Shown here: one piece after another, positions 55,408 through 64,000 of the stretch
Numbering within the stretch: position 1 is the stretch's first letter
Layout: every line of letters begins with the position of its first letter
Assembly (NCBI GenBank): GCA_963082975.1
Contig: OY720345.1
Location: 11,372,491 to 11,436,490, forward strand
DNA: 64,000 nucleotides
Reading direction: 5' to 3'
Source of the DNA: Labia minor
Taxonomy: Eukaryota; Arthropoda; Insecta; Dermaptera; Spongiphoridae
Position numbers and translations under genes: made by a program
The notes under the pieces: model-generated
The model's database searches: none
Told to the model about the DNA's origin: nothing
What the model saw: only the letters and a program-made list of their open reading frames with translations

Positions 55408-58128
55408 AAAAAATTGTTATTATATCCTGAAATAATATAAAATATATGAGAAAATTAACATTTGTTATAATTCCACTTTCTCTTCTATGAAAATTGCATT
55501 AATATTTATTTTATTAAAAATGCAATTTATTATCTATTTTTAGTCAATCATTTTAGGATTTATTTAAAAAAAAGAGGGACATTGAACTCTCCCTTTTTTT
55601 CTTAAGATGTCGAAAAGTGAAGGCCATTAGGGGGAGTATGTTTTTTTCCGGTGGGGAGGCCAAGGAGGGTCATCTCTGTGCCCAAGGGTCAGATAACTCA
55701 ATAGACGCCCTCTTAAAATCCGTAGGAACCCTTCGGGGCTATCTTCTCTAAGGGGTGAAAGGGGATTTTCGCCTAGTATAAGGGGATTTTTCGTTTCTTC
55801 AATCGGACAAATCTTTCGTTCAGTTGTCTTAGTGCCCTCTCATTCTTCCCCCTTCTCTATATCAAAAAGAATCCATCCCTTCCCCCCATTTGCTGACCGA
55901 AAGCTTATTTTTTCACAATTGCCTCTTTTATTTTATTTTTTTTTTTTTGTTTCTGGAAATAAATTTAAGCGAATTAAATTTTCTCTCAACCCTGTTTAAG
56001 GGGATGATGATGATCTCTCTCTCTTTCTTTCACTCCTTTTACTGTTGTTAGTGTTGTCTTTTTTTATTTTTATGAGTCGCATCATGTCACACAACAAAAG
56101 TTAAGTGGTAGGTTGTATATTTTTTTGTTGTTGTTGTTGTTGTTGTTGTTTTGCTTTGTCTCCCTGAGTAGACCGTTTTGTTCGGTTGTTAGTTTACGGC
56201 TACCCTCGTTTTTCTAAGGGAGGGGACTTAACAAGGTGTTATTTAAAGCATTATCCTTGTCAACCAGCCAAAAACTTTAGATGATGAAAATATATTCATA
56301 TTAATATTTGGATTTGTGTAGATATAAAAACACTTGACAGTCTTTTTATTCATATGAATAATAATTATATATGATCAATAAATTTATTTTAATAATTCTA
56401 TTGGTTAATTAATTATTTATTTGTTAATTCTTAAAGAAAAAAAAAATAAAAGTTTTTGTCATAATTTATCATAAAATATTTTTTTTTGTTTTTTGTTATT
56501 CATACTGAATAATATTTATTTTATTAAACAACAAATGTTAACAGTGGTAGGTTTAGTTTTGTTTTGTTTTTGAATTTTATAGAAAACAAAAACGATAAGT
56601 TTTATCCAGTAAATGTAAGTATATGTCAGTGAGTGAGTTTACTAATTATTTTTAAGATTTAATATAATATATATTATTTGTTGATTAAACAAAATATTTA
56701 TGAATAATAATACAACAATCCAAGGTGGATGTGATGGCCACAAAACCATTTGAGGGAAATATTGCTAATTTATATCTTTTTTTACTAAATTTTACTTAAA
56801 AAAGTAGAAAAAAAATTGAATACTCCTTTTAAATAAAATTGATTAAAAAAAAAGAAAAATAATAAAATAAAATAATAATTTCCATGGGGGGTGGAATAAT
56901 ATTTTTTCTACAAAGAATTTTATTTTCTATTTATTTAGAAATCATATTTTTTTAAAAATAAAAAATCAAATCAAATTACATTCAACTGAAGATACAGAAG
57001 ATATAAAATAAAAAAAATATATTATATATTTTTAAAAAGCAAATTATTAAATTTATCCAATTCTTTTGCAAAAAAAAAAAAAATAAAATAAAAAAAAAGA
57101 TGTTCTTTTTATCTCCCCCGATGCTTAATATTCCATCTTTTATGATTTGATGGGGTGGAGGGGGGGGGGATGGAGAGAAAGAAGGGTGAATATAACACGC
57201 TCTATCGCGAGTGCTAGTGTATGTGTATGTTGAGAGTATGAGGGAGGGGAATATTGGAGAGAGAGAGAGAGAGAGAAGAAGAAGGGGGTGGGGTAAGGGG
57301 TGGGATGGAGAGGGGGGGTGGGGTGAATCTAATAAATCACGGCTCAGGGCCATGTAATTTGCCGCCACACCGCCGTCGCCCCCTTGGGTGCCGTTAGTAC
57401 ATGCCATAGGGAGGAAGGGAGGGGGGAGGGGGTTGGGATCGTAGGCGACAGATGGAGAGCAGCCAGCTAGGCAGCCAGGCATCCAACCCTCTGGAAAAAA
57501 AAATCCACCCCCACCCCCAACCCTCATCTTTTTCTATCCTCTCCCTTCCCCACACCATCACCTCAGGCGCTCTCTTTTTTTTGATCCCGATAAACTCCCG
57601 AAGCACATTGGCCTGGCGATTGTTTTATATTTATAATAGTAAATATGCTTATCCGCCCTTCTTCTTTTCTGAACGCAATTTTTATTTTATATTTTATTAT
57701 AGTAGAGGAGAGTGAGAGAGAGAAAAAGAGACAGGAATGTGTTATCGGGGTATATTAACCGTATCTTTCTAATAGATATTGTAACATATTCTAAAGCTGC
57801 TCCAGGGCTAAAAAGAATATATAATATTTTTTAAGCCAAAATGTAGATATTATATATTTACATACGATAATCTTTATATTATTTATAGTTAATACAATAT
57901 TTTCTGACTAATATTGGAATTTTTTTTTTTTTACATTTTAGATTTCAAATCAACGGATCTAAACATTTGATATTTTCTATTTACAATATATATATATATT
58001 TAGGAAATAAAAACTATATGTAGATAAAATTTATTGTAATAAACTATTAAATAATATATGGTATTAATTTAAAAAAAAAAACATTTTATTTTTTTTTTTT
58101 AATTTATAATTTATTAATTTAAATGTTT
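55408..58128. other. Tract-rich region with several complex islands
   Basis: 55600-55870 is complex: GAAGGCCATTAGGGGGAG, TGCCCAAGGGTCAGATAAC, GGAACCCTTCGGGGCTATC, and a repeated AAGGGGATTTT. (GTT)n lies at about 56127-56151, with another complex patch at 56155-56290 (ACGGCTACCCTCG, CAAGGTGTTATTTAAAGC). 57110-57600 is a G-rich/C-rich stretch enclosing a complex core at 57325-57420 (AATAAATCACGGCTCAGG, CATGTAATTTGCCGCC). The long minus-strand open frame at 56982-57527 is Pro/Ser/Phe low complexity and not credible as a gene. Candidate regulatory islands; otherwise A+T-rich. Confidence 0.35.
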
Positions 58129-58572
58129 ACTATCTCGCCAGAATGGAATTTGGTATACAGGCATTATTCAAAATTTGTAGTTTTCCAACAACTTTTGAGA
58201 AATGTAGCTCAACCGGAAGAGGGTCATTACCTACAATGTTTTGATTTTTTTTTTCCTCTAAAGTCACCGTAAAAATAAAGATATATGTTTGATAATTTTT
58301 CACATGATTAAAAATTGTATAAAACTGCTATATATAAAATTTGAGCTTGATTGAATCGGTGAAAGTACCGGAATTAATTTTTTAACACTGCAAATCTCAC
58401 GCGCCAACACGTGACGTGGTGCCATCAACAAAGAGCAAAACACGCGCTGGTTTAATAAATATTATTTATTACTTTAATCTATAATTAATTAAATTTAATT
58501 TAAATATAATCGATTATGTTATTTAATCCAATTCAAATTTGCGAGATAGTCGAGTGGAGACACTCCAGCTTA
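58129..58572 (+). mobile_element. Family A HINE, copy 10 (5' internal deletion)
   Basis: Starts ACTATCTCGCC, then jumps directly to the body at GAATGGAATTTGGTATACAGG, lacking the foldback partner and the TG tract. The rest is complete and highly similar to copy 1, ending GCGAGATAGT, GAGTG-GAGA-CACTC, CAGCTTA, then T. Confidence 0.8.
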
Positions 58573-59528
58573 TTTTTAACTTTACAGTATAGAAAGTAAT
58601 CTCAAATTGGTATTTTCTAACTTTTTAGAATTTACAACTTATATATATATATATCTTATATATATATATTGGTATTTTTTGCTAATCTATTATAAACTCT
58701 GTAAGATAGATAAGTGAGTTTTTTTTTTTGTGCATTATATATTGTCGATTTAATTTCCGGAGGTTGGCTGAGTGTGTCTATAGAATAGAATTTTGATGGA
58801 TGACGACGACCACACACACACACACCCACTAACACTCAATCTTTTAATCCATCATCATCTTTAAATAAAATGTCGTCTCTTTAGTCAACTTTTTATTTTT
58901 TATTTTATTCAATGATAATATATAAATTTATACGCCTTGATTGGCCTTTTGTATGCATTGTATATTTTGCACCCCCCATCCACCTAACCCCGCCATACAC
59001 CCTCCTCCGTGACTAAACGTGAATAAATATTTGACCGATGGATGGTAGGTGGGAGGGGTATTTTTTTTCCCTAAACTGACCCCCTCCCCACACTCTCCTT
59101 CTTTATTCCATTTCACCATCCGTTTTGTCGTGTGCCGTTCAGTCTAATGGTCCGTATGATTTTTTTCTTTCTTTCTGCCATCCATGTATATCTAAAACAC
59201 ACCAGCCTATTCGGGTCCCCTTCTTATTCTCACACCCTCCCCCCTCCCCCCAGAAGCCGCCTTTCTTTATTCTTTCCAATGCATGTACACACCCCACACG
59301 CGAATAGAATCAAAAAGTATTCTATTTTAATTAGTTGCAGTGATGCGTGAGAGTAAATGAAATGAGATTATTATTTGCTATTTTATCCCCATGAGTTTTA
59401 ATGTCAAGAGAAACAAACTATTAAATTATTTTTAAATTAAAAAAAAGTCGAATTTCATATTAGCTAGTAAAAAGAAAGGGACACATCTCTCTCTATCTGT
59501 CTCTTTCACAACAATTATCTTATATATG
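58573..59528. other. Spacer with a complex, C-rich island
   Basis: 58735-58860 and 58960-59340 are more complex (TTCCGGAGGTTGGCTGAG; CCACCTAACCCCGCC; TGTCGTGTGCCGTTC), with C-rich stretches. Open frames are short and domain-free. A (CA)n run lies near 58810-58825. No gene called. Confidence 0.35.
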
Positions 59529-59530
59529 TA

Positions 59531-59648
59531 CAGTGATTGAAAAAATGTACACCAGGATGGCGCTGTTATCGGGAAATGGCAATCCTTTTCAGCCGGTTAA
59601 TTGCCTGACGACAGCGCCACCCTGATATTCACTTTTTTCCAATTACTA
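59531..59648. mobile_element. 118-bp palindromic MITE, TA-flanked
   Basis: Left end CAGTGATTGAAAAAATG, right end CTTTTTTCCAATTACTA, with inner inverted words GGATGGCGCTGT / ACAGCGCCACCCTG. TA on both sides (59529-59530, 59649-59650), as expected for a Tc1/mariner-type MITE. Almost the whole element is inverted repeat, with a small complex centre (GGGAAATGGCAATCC). Confidence 0.75.
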
Positions 59649-59751
59649 TACATACAAATATACCTTATATAATGATTAAATTATTTTTTAATTTTTTTTT
59701 TTTTATAACTAAAAGAGCACAAATAAAATTACGATATTAAAAAAATAAAAT

Positions 59752-60260
59752 TATCTCATCAAAATTATTATCAAAAGGGAATCAAAATTAAAATATATAA
59801 AACAATTATTTTGCTGATTGAATTATATGGGTGGTCTATGATTTAGAGCAGAAATTCTCAACCTTTTTTTTACCGCGGAACACTTTTAACGGTTTAAAAA
59901 TTTGCTGGCACACAAAGAAAAAGATAAGTGTAAAAGTTATTTACTTATTTACCAAATTAAAAAAATTGTAAAAAGTCGAAAATGTTTAAGAGCCTGATCC
60001 CAAAAACATTTTACCTTTATATATATATATATAATAAATAAGTACTTTTTATCAATTTGAACTTTAAATTTGTATAATTTAACGGGACATTTTGACAATC
60101 TCGCGGAACACAAAAGTTGAGAATCACTGATTTAGAGTAAAGAAAATAGAATTTTTCAAAGCATATATGGGCCAAAGAAAGATGAGGTTACCAGGGAATT
60201 GTTGAGATTGCATAACGAGGAATTACATGACTTCTATGCATCTCCAGACATAGTAAGTAA
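59752..60260 (+). mobile_element. Old LINE fragment interrupted by a hAT MITE
   Basis: 59752-59840 matches the LINE pieces at 43610 and 61795 (AAAATTATTATCAAAAGGG, AAAATATATAAAACAATTAT). After the MITE, the plus strand translates to SIYGPKKDEVTRELLRLHNE and ELHDFYASPDIV, the RRIYGP...LY..PDIV C-terminal block of LINE ORF2. It ends in a GTAAGTAACTAA-like tail near 60258. Confidence 0.65.
59849..60129 (+). mobile_element. hAT-like MITE, 281 bp, exact 8-bp target duplication
   Basis: Left end CAGAAATTCTCAACC, right end GTTGAGAATCACTG. ATTTAGAG lies on both sides (59841-59848 and 60130-60137). The interior has CGCGGAACAC words at both ends and AAATGTTTAAGAGCCTGATC, shared with the MITE at 14296 in opposite orientation, so the two are one family. 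No coding frame. Confidence 0.88.
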
Positions 60261-60584
60261 CTAATAAACTAATTAGCACTTCATATCTGAAAAATTTACA
60301 AATAATAAAAAAAAAACAAAAACAAAAAGGGTTTTATAATTTTTATTAAGTTAAAGTATAATTATGAATTGTTTCATAAAAAATAGAGGAGAGAGAGAGA
60401 GAAAGAGAGATCTAAATAAGTTAATACATTCGTTTTTAAAATACAAAAACAGTTTGTTAAATATTTGTAGATCTAATCTAATTAATGTTAAAAAATAATT
60501 ATAAATTTCATAACTCATAAATTTTAACATGATATCTATTTTTCTTGTAAAATCAAGTAAAATTTTCTATTAATTTTGTATATA
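60261..60584. other. A+T-rich spacer with (GA)n
   Basis: (GA)n at about 60387-60410. Nothing else recognised. Confidence 0.5.
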
Positions 60585-60938
60585 GTACCTGGTTCTCGGA
60601 GCCCCCGCTCGGTCATTAAAAAAATTATTTATTATCGGGTTTGGCTGGTGATATTAATAAATTCCTAATTTGTTTAAGATAAATATTTTTAATTTTATTG
60701 TATTTATGATATTTTGTATTTAAGGAAGCGCTGTCTAATGTAGTTGCTGACGTCATTTTAAATTTCCTATTTTAAATTAAAAATAAACTAATAAAGATTA
60801 TTTTTCCCGAGGCTGAAACCAATATAGATGGATTTTTCTTTATAAAACTTATCTATGGTGTGAATTTTAAAAAAATCCTTCGAGCGGTTTAAAATTTCTA
60901 TAATACAAATATATATACATACAATTTTTGCTAGTATA
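60585..60938 (-). mobile_element. Family C element, copy 6 (short form)
   Basis: Plus strand GTACCTGGTTCTCGGAGCCCCCGCTCGG; on the minus strand this is the GAGC-GGGG-GCTC hairpin and CAGGTAC end. TGACGTCA lies at 60748-60755, ACCGCTCGA (plus-strand TCGAGCGGT) near 60881, and the 5' word CAATTTTTGCTAGTATAAT at the right edge. A (TA)n tract follows. Confidence 0.7.
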
Positions 60939-61639
60939 ATAAGATAAGATATATATATATATATATATATAGGTATAAGCTTAATATATTTCCAAATAAT
61001 AAAAATTCAGTTTAAATGCAAAAAGTGCTGAAAGCATTTGTCTAAAGATGAGGAAGGATGTTAATTTTTTTTTTTTGGTTTTTGTTAAGATTAAAAAAAT
61101 ACTACCTGCTTAATCTCTGGATTGAGACCTAATCTATCATCCTTTGTTGGTTATCATTTGATCTTTTGCTTTGTGAATGGGTCTGCAAATATGACATCAT
61201 TAATAGACATGCACGTGACCTGCCACGTGTCGGGGGCCAAGCAGCCCTTGTAAATAGAAGTTTGATATGAGAGAAAGAGGAGAAGCTTAATAGCTTCTCT
61301 CTTGCTCTCCCTTATTTATAAATATACATATATATAAAGAAATAGAGGCAATTCCCTTAACTGTCCTTATCCTCCCCCTTTTTTTTTGGTCTTTTTGATG
61401 CATGGTCCTCTCCTTCTTAATGCGCTCTCATAGATAAACATCAAATCTGACAAAGAAATGGCCAATTGTTTTCATATCTCAAGATAACGATAAATAATAC
61501 AATCTACTATACTATACTATATTATAATATTATATCACAGACCCAATCCACACAATTTTGATTACAAATAAAATACTTTTAATTCTATTTTCTTTCTTAT
61601 TATCATATCTTATGTAATTATTATTTAAGTATATCAATT
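60939..61639. promoter_or_regulatory. Spacer with an E-box-bearing island at 61.12-61.27 kb
   Basis: 61120-61265 is complex: TTGAGACCTAATCTATC, GAATGGGTCTGCAAATATG, GCACGTGACCTGCCACGTG, GGGGGCCAAGCAGCCC. Two perfect CACGTG palindromes lie at 61212-61217 and 61224-61229, 12 bp apart. bHLH or bHLH-PAS factors bind such sites; binding here is inference. The remainder is A+T-rich, with (TA)n at 60951-60970. Confidence 0.35.
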
Positions 61640-61965
61640 TAATTTAATATCAATTGATAACATAGAATTTGAAAATGTAGAAAAATTTAAATACTTAAGT
61701 TCTGTAATAACGAAAAATAATAATATTCGAGATGAGTTTAAAGCGAGGTTACAATCGGGAAACGCCTGTTATCATGCAATAAAGGGGCTTATCGCATCAA
61801 AATTATTATCAAAGGGGATAAAAGTTAAAATATATAAAACAATTATTTTACCGGTTGTATTATATGGATGTGAGGCATGGTCTATGACCTTAGGTGACGA
61901 GAGTAGATTTAGGTTGCTGCGGCCAAGAACTTTCGAGTTCCGTAGAGTCACAGAGATAGTTTGAT
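61640..61965 (+). mobile_element. Old LINE 3' fragment
   Basis: The plus strand from about 61664 reads NVEKFKYLSSVITKNNNI, then RDEFKARLQSGNACYHAIKG, LLSKGIKVKIYKTIILPVV and LYGCEAWSMTLGDESRFR, open for about 80 codons. It then jumps to the 3' word CGGCCAAGAACTTTCGAGTT. This is the KFKYLG...YGCEAW region of LINE ORF2. The jump removes the last part of the ORF. Same family as 43020 and 59752; the best-preserved piece of it here. Confidence 0.75.
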
Positions 61966-62189
61966 ATCAATTGATAACATAAAAAATAAATTTTGAATAT
62001 TATTTATGTTTGTTCTTTTTATATATAATTATAATATTCAATTTATTATAATTTTGATTAAATAACAAATTTTATTAAAAGCTTAATATGAATCAGATTG
62101 TTTTTAAATTGTAGTCAGGTGATTTGTTAATATAGATTGTGAAAACCTTATTTTAAAGGAATGTTACACTTTAATAATCAAAATATATA

Positions 62190-62890
62190 TTACCCGGAGT
62201 GCGTTGCTACGCCCATAAAAAAGCATATATATAATTAAGATATACAAATAATCAACTAATTTTAATATCAATGGATAAATTATATTTTTTCCTTTCTTAT
62301 TTATTATTTAACCTAATAAATTCTTAAATATAAAAACGTCTAATCTATTCTAATCTAATATCTAATCTAATATTAATAATAAAGGCGAATGTTTGCGAGG
62401 ATGTTTGTTACTCTTAAAATAAAAAACTGAATAGATTTTAATGAATTTTTACAATAATAAAGCTTATACATCAGAATAACATAGATTAATAATTACTGAA
62501 ATTGTTTTAAAAATATAATAAATAAAATGTTAACAATTTTCAAGATAGAAACACAAAAAGATAATTTATACTTACAATGTTTGCAAGACAAATAATTTTA
62601 AATTTAAAAAAATTATTAATACGATATTAAGACATTTTGAAATTAAATTAAAAATGAACAAAACATTTTAAAATATTTTCTGTCAAATGTCAATAGGAAA
62701 GAGCTGTCGTGGCAATTTAGGGAAGCACTGTCTGACGTAGTTGCTGACGTCATTTAAATTTACTAAAAATTGTAAATACTATATTTTGATTAATTTATAA
62801 TTAATATTTAAGTAATTATTAGCCTATATGTTATTCTAATTGTAAAATTTCACTAAAATTCATTCACAAACATCCACATTTATAATATAT
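62190..62890. mobile_element. Helitron-like repeat fragments, family C core remnant
   Basis: 62191-62215 reads ACCCGGAGTGCGTTGCTACG, and 62385-62480 reads GAGGATGTTTGTTACTC, AACTGAATAGATTTTAATG and AAGCTTATACATCAGAATAA. These are words I associate with Helitron/Helentron-like non-autonomous repeats in insects and other invertebrates. 62705-62765 carries the family C core (minus strand) with TGACGTCA at 62744-62751. Near 62850 an inverted AAATTCATTCACAAACATCC appears. The relation of these parts, one element or several, is unclear. Confidence 0.45.
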
Positions 62891-63754
62891 ATAAGATAAC
62901 TTATTATACATAAAACATTTTACATATTACAAGTGATATATATATATAATTTGTTTTTATTCTATAGCTTTTATATTATATATTCCAAATGAGATAATTA
63001 TTTTTTCATTAACATTTTTATTTAATTAATAATAATAAATTAAATATTATTATTTCTTTAAATCTTCCTCTTATTATATAGTATATATACATATATACAA
63101 GATGAATGAATTTATTAAGCAATTAATGAGAAATGGACCTCCCTGATGAACTTCAAAGACAGTTTATGTGTACTCAAGTGAAGAGAGAATCTCTCTTTCC
63201 CTCTCCCTTTAATGCAATATGTAATGAATGTTATACGCTGATTAATTAAAATTTAACCAGTTGGAAATTTGCCCGTTTAAATTAACACTGGAATTAATTC
63301 AAAATTAAAAAAAAAAAAAATATGCTTTGGGTTAGCAAAAGCCCTTCAATCACACTCCTCTATGGGCATTTACCTGGAAAATAATTAAATGGATAAATAT
63401 TAAGGCTAACAGCATACAAACAACACGTTAATTGAACTTAGATAGAAATATGATTCATATTATTTTTAATAATAATTTCAGTTAATCAACATGGAGTTAT
63501 CTAACAAGTTTAGTTTAGTTAGACCTAAAACAATAATATTTGAACTAAAGTTTATATCAAACTTAATTAAATTATTTAATTTTAATTTTAAAATTAGTAT
63601 AAGCAGTCATAAATTTTTAACAATTATCATTTAAGTACATTATTTAATAGGTCTATATAGGTAAATATTTTTCTAAAATTTACTAAATTTTTTTAATATT
63701 TAAGTAAGTACAATATGAGTACAATTATACATATATACATATTTAAAACAATTT
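62891..63754. other. A+T-rich spacer with a complex patch
   Basis: 63105-63420 is a little more complex (GAAATGGACCTCCCTGATG; ACCAGTTGGAAATTTGCCC; GGTTAGCAAAAGCCC) and single-copy here. Nothing recognised; otherwise A+T-rich. Confidence 0.4.
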
Positions 63755-64000
63755 TCGCCGAACGACGATACAAATCTCTACAAATCATGCAGTTTCTTAA
63801 CAGAAAAAAATTTTAGCTTGATGTCGGTCCGTCTGTGCGTTATGTCTCCGTTTTAACGTGTACAGCTTGAACGGGTAAACGGATTTTGATAAAATAAGTA
63901 TTTACTTAATGCATGAGTAGAATGAACTTTTGGTATATATCCGGAAACTGGAAGTGGTAGTTTACAAAGTTTTAATTTTATATTCATTGTCGGAAAATAT
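63755..64000 (+). mobile_element. Family B HINE, copy 6, running off the window
   Basis: Starts near CGCCGAACGACGATAC, a diverged 5' word, with ACAAATCATGCAG, the GTCGGTCCGTCTGTGCG tract, the motif AACGGATTTTGATAAAA and CCGGAAACTGGAAGTGG. It continues beyond base 64000, so the 3' end cannot be judged. An older copy than those at 20357 and 41607. Confidence 0.7.

Noticed and set aside
56982-57527. 181-codon minus-strand frame
   Set aside because: Pro/Ser/Phe/Leu low complexity from G-rich and T-rich tracts, with hydrophobic runs caused by poly-T; not a gene.
1-64000. LTR retroelements, retroviral or Polinton-like copies, CRISPR arrays, bacterial operons
   Set aside because: No long direct terminal repeats, no Gag/Pol/integrase/capsid-like translations, and no regularly spaced repeats were seen; the window is eukaryotic.

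Overview
This window reads as non-coding nuclear DNA of an animal. It is strongly A+T-rich by eye, full of (TA)n, (GA/CT)n, (TATG)n and (TAC)n tracts, and densely populated by transposable elements. I found no host protein-coding gene, rRNA or tRNA gene that I would defend, and no LTR, retroviral or Polinton-like element. The element mix is Helentron-type rolling-circle elements, mariner, Tigger/pogo, hAT MITEs, a tRNA-derived SINE and non-LTR retrotransposons. That mix is common in invertebrates such as arthropods and lophotrochozoans, but the species cannot be fixed from sequence alone.

The dominant theme is a set of short non-autonomous elements that I call families A, B, C and D. A, B and D share one plan. 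It starts with a 5' terminal word, followed by a conserved (A/G)GTATTG, a simple-repeat tract 80-130 bp in, and a long A+T-rich body. It ends with the exact inverted copy of the 5' word, a 3-base spacer, a short perfect hairpin and CTTA or CTAA. Copies sit between T and T. This is the plan known for HINEs (non-autonomous Helentrons, the DINE-1 kind). The terminal word differs by family: A ACTATCTCGC, B ACCGACCGACG, D ACTTTCCCGC. Family C is related through a shared core with B and carries a 3' hairpin, but its ends are less clear. Copies: A about 10, B 6, C 6 plus fragments, D 2.

The insertions are layered. At 10.3-12.3 kb a family A element contains a D element, which contains a B element. 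At 20.36-20.98 kb a B copy sits in the terminal repeat of a mariner. At 38.5-39.4 kb an A copy holds a hAT MITE with an exact 8-bp target duplication. At 59.8-60.3 kb an old LINE fragment holds another hAT MITE.

The youngest-looking insertion is a 5'-truncated non-LTR retrotransposon at 46.75-48.18 kb. It has an uninterrupted reverse transcriptase and C-terminal frame, a (GTAA)n tail and an exact 22-bp flanking duplication. Older LINE pieces of another family lie at 23.8, 43.0, 59.8 and 61.6 kb. Other elements are four copies of a tRNA-derived SINE, two decayed mariners, an internally deleted Tigger with complete ends (53.14-54.21 kb), five hAT-like MITEs, a 118-bp TA-flanked MITE, and two unclassified TIR families at 30.2-32.3 kb whose interiors repeat a short word. 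A 0.57-kb inverted duplication lies at 24.5-25.06 kb.

Between the repeats are islands of more complex or G+C-richer single-copy sequence, for example 12.59-12.74, 23.24-23.72, 28.58-28.96, 32.48-32.70, 42.50-42.62, 46.20-46.37 and 61.12-61.27 kb. Some carry clear transcription-factor-like words: an X-box at 28.9 kb and paired CACGTG at 61.2 kb. A gene desert or long intron with cis-regulatory islands is a reasonable but untested reading.
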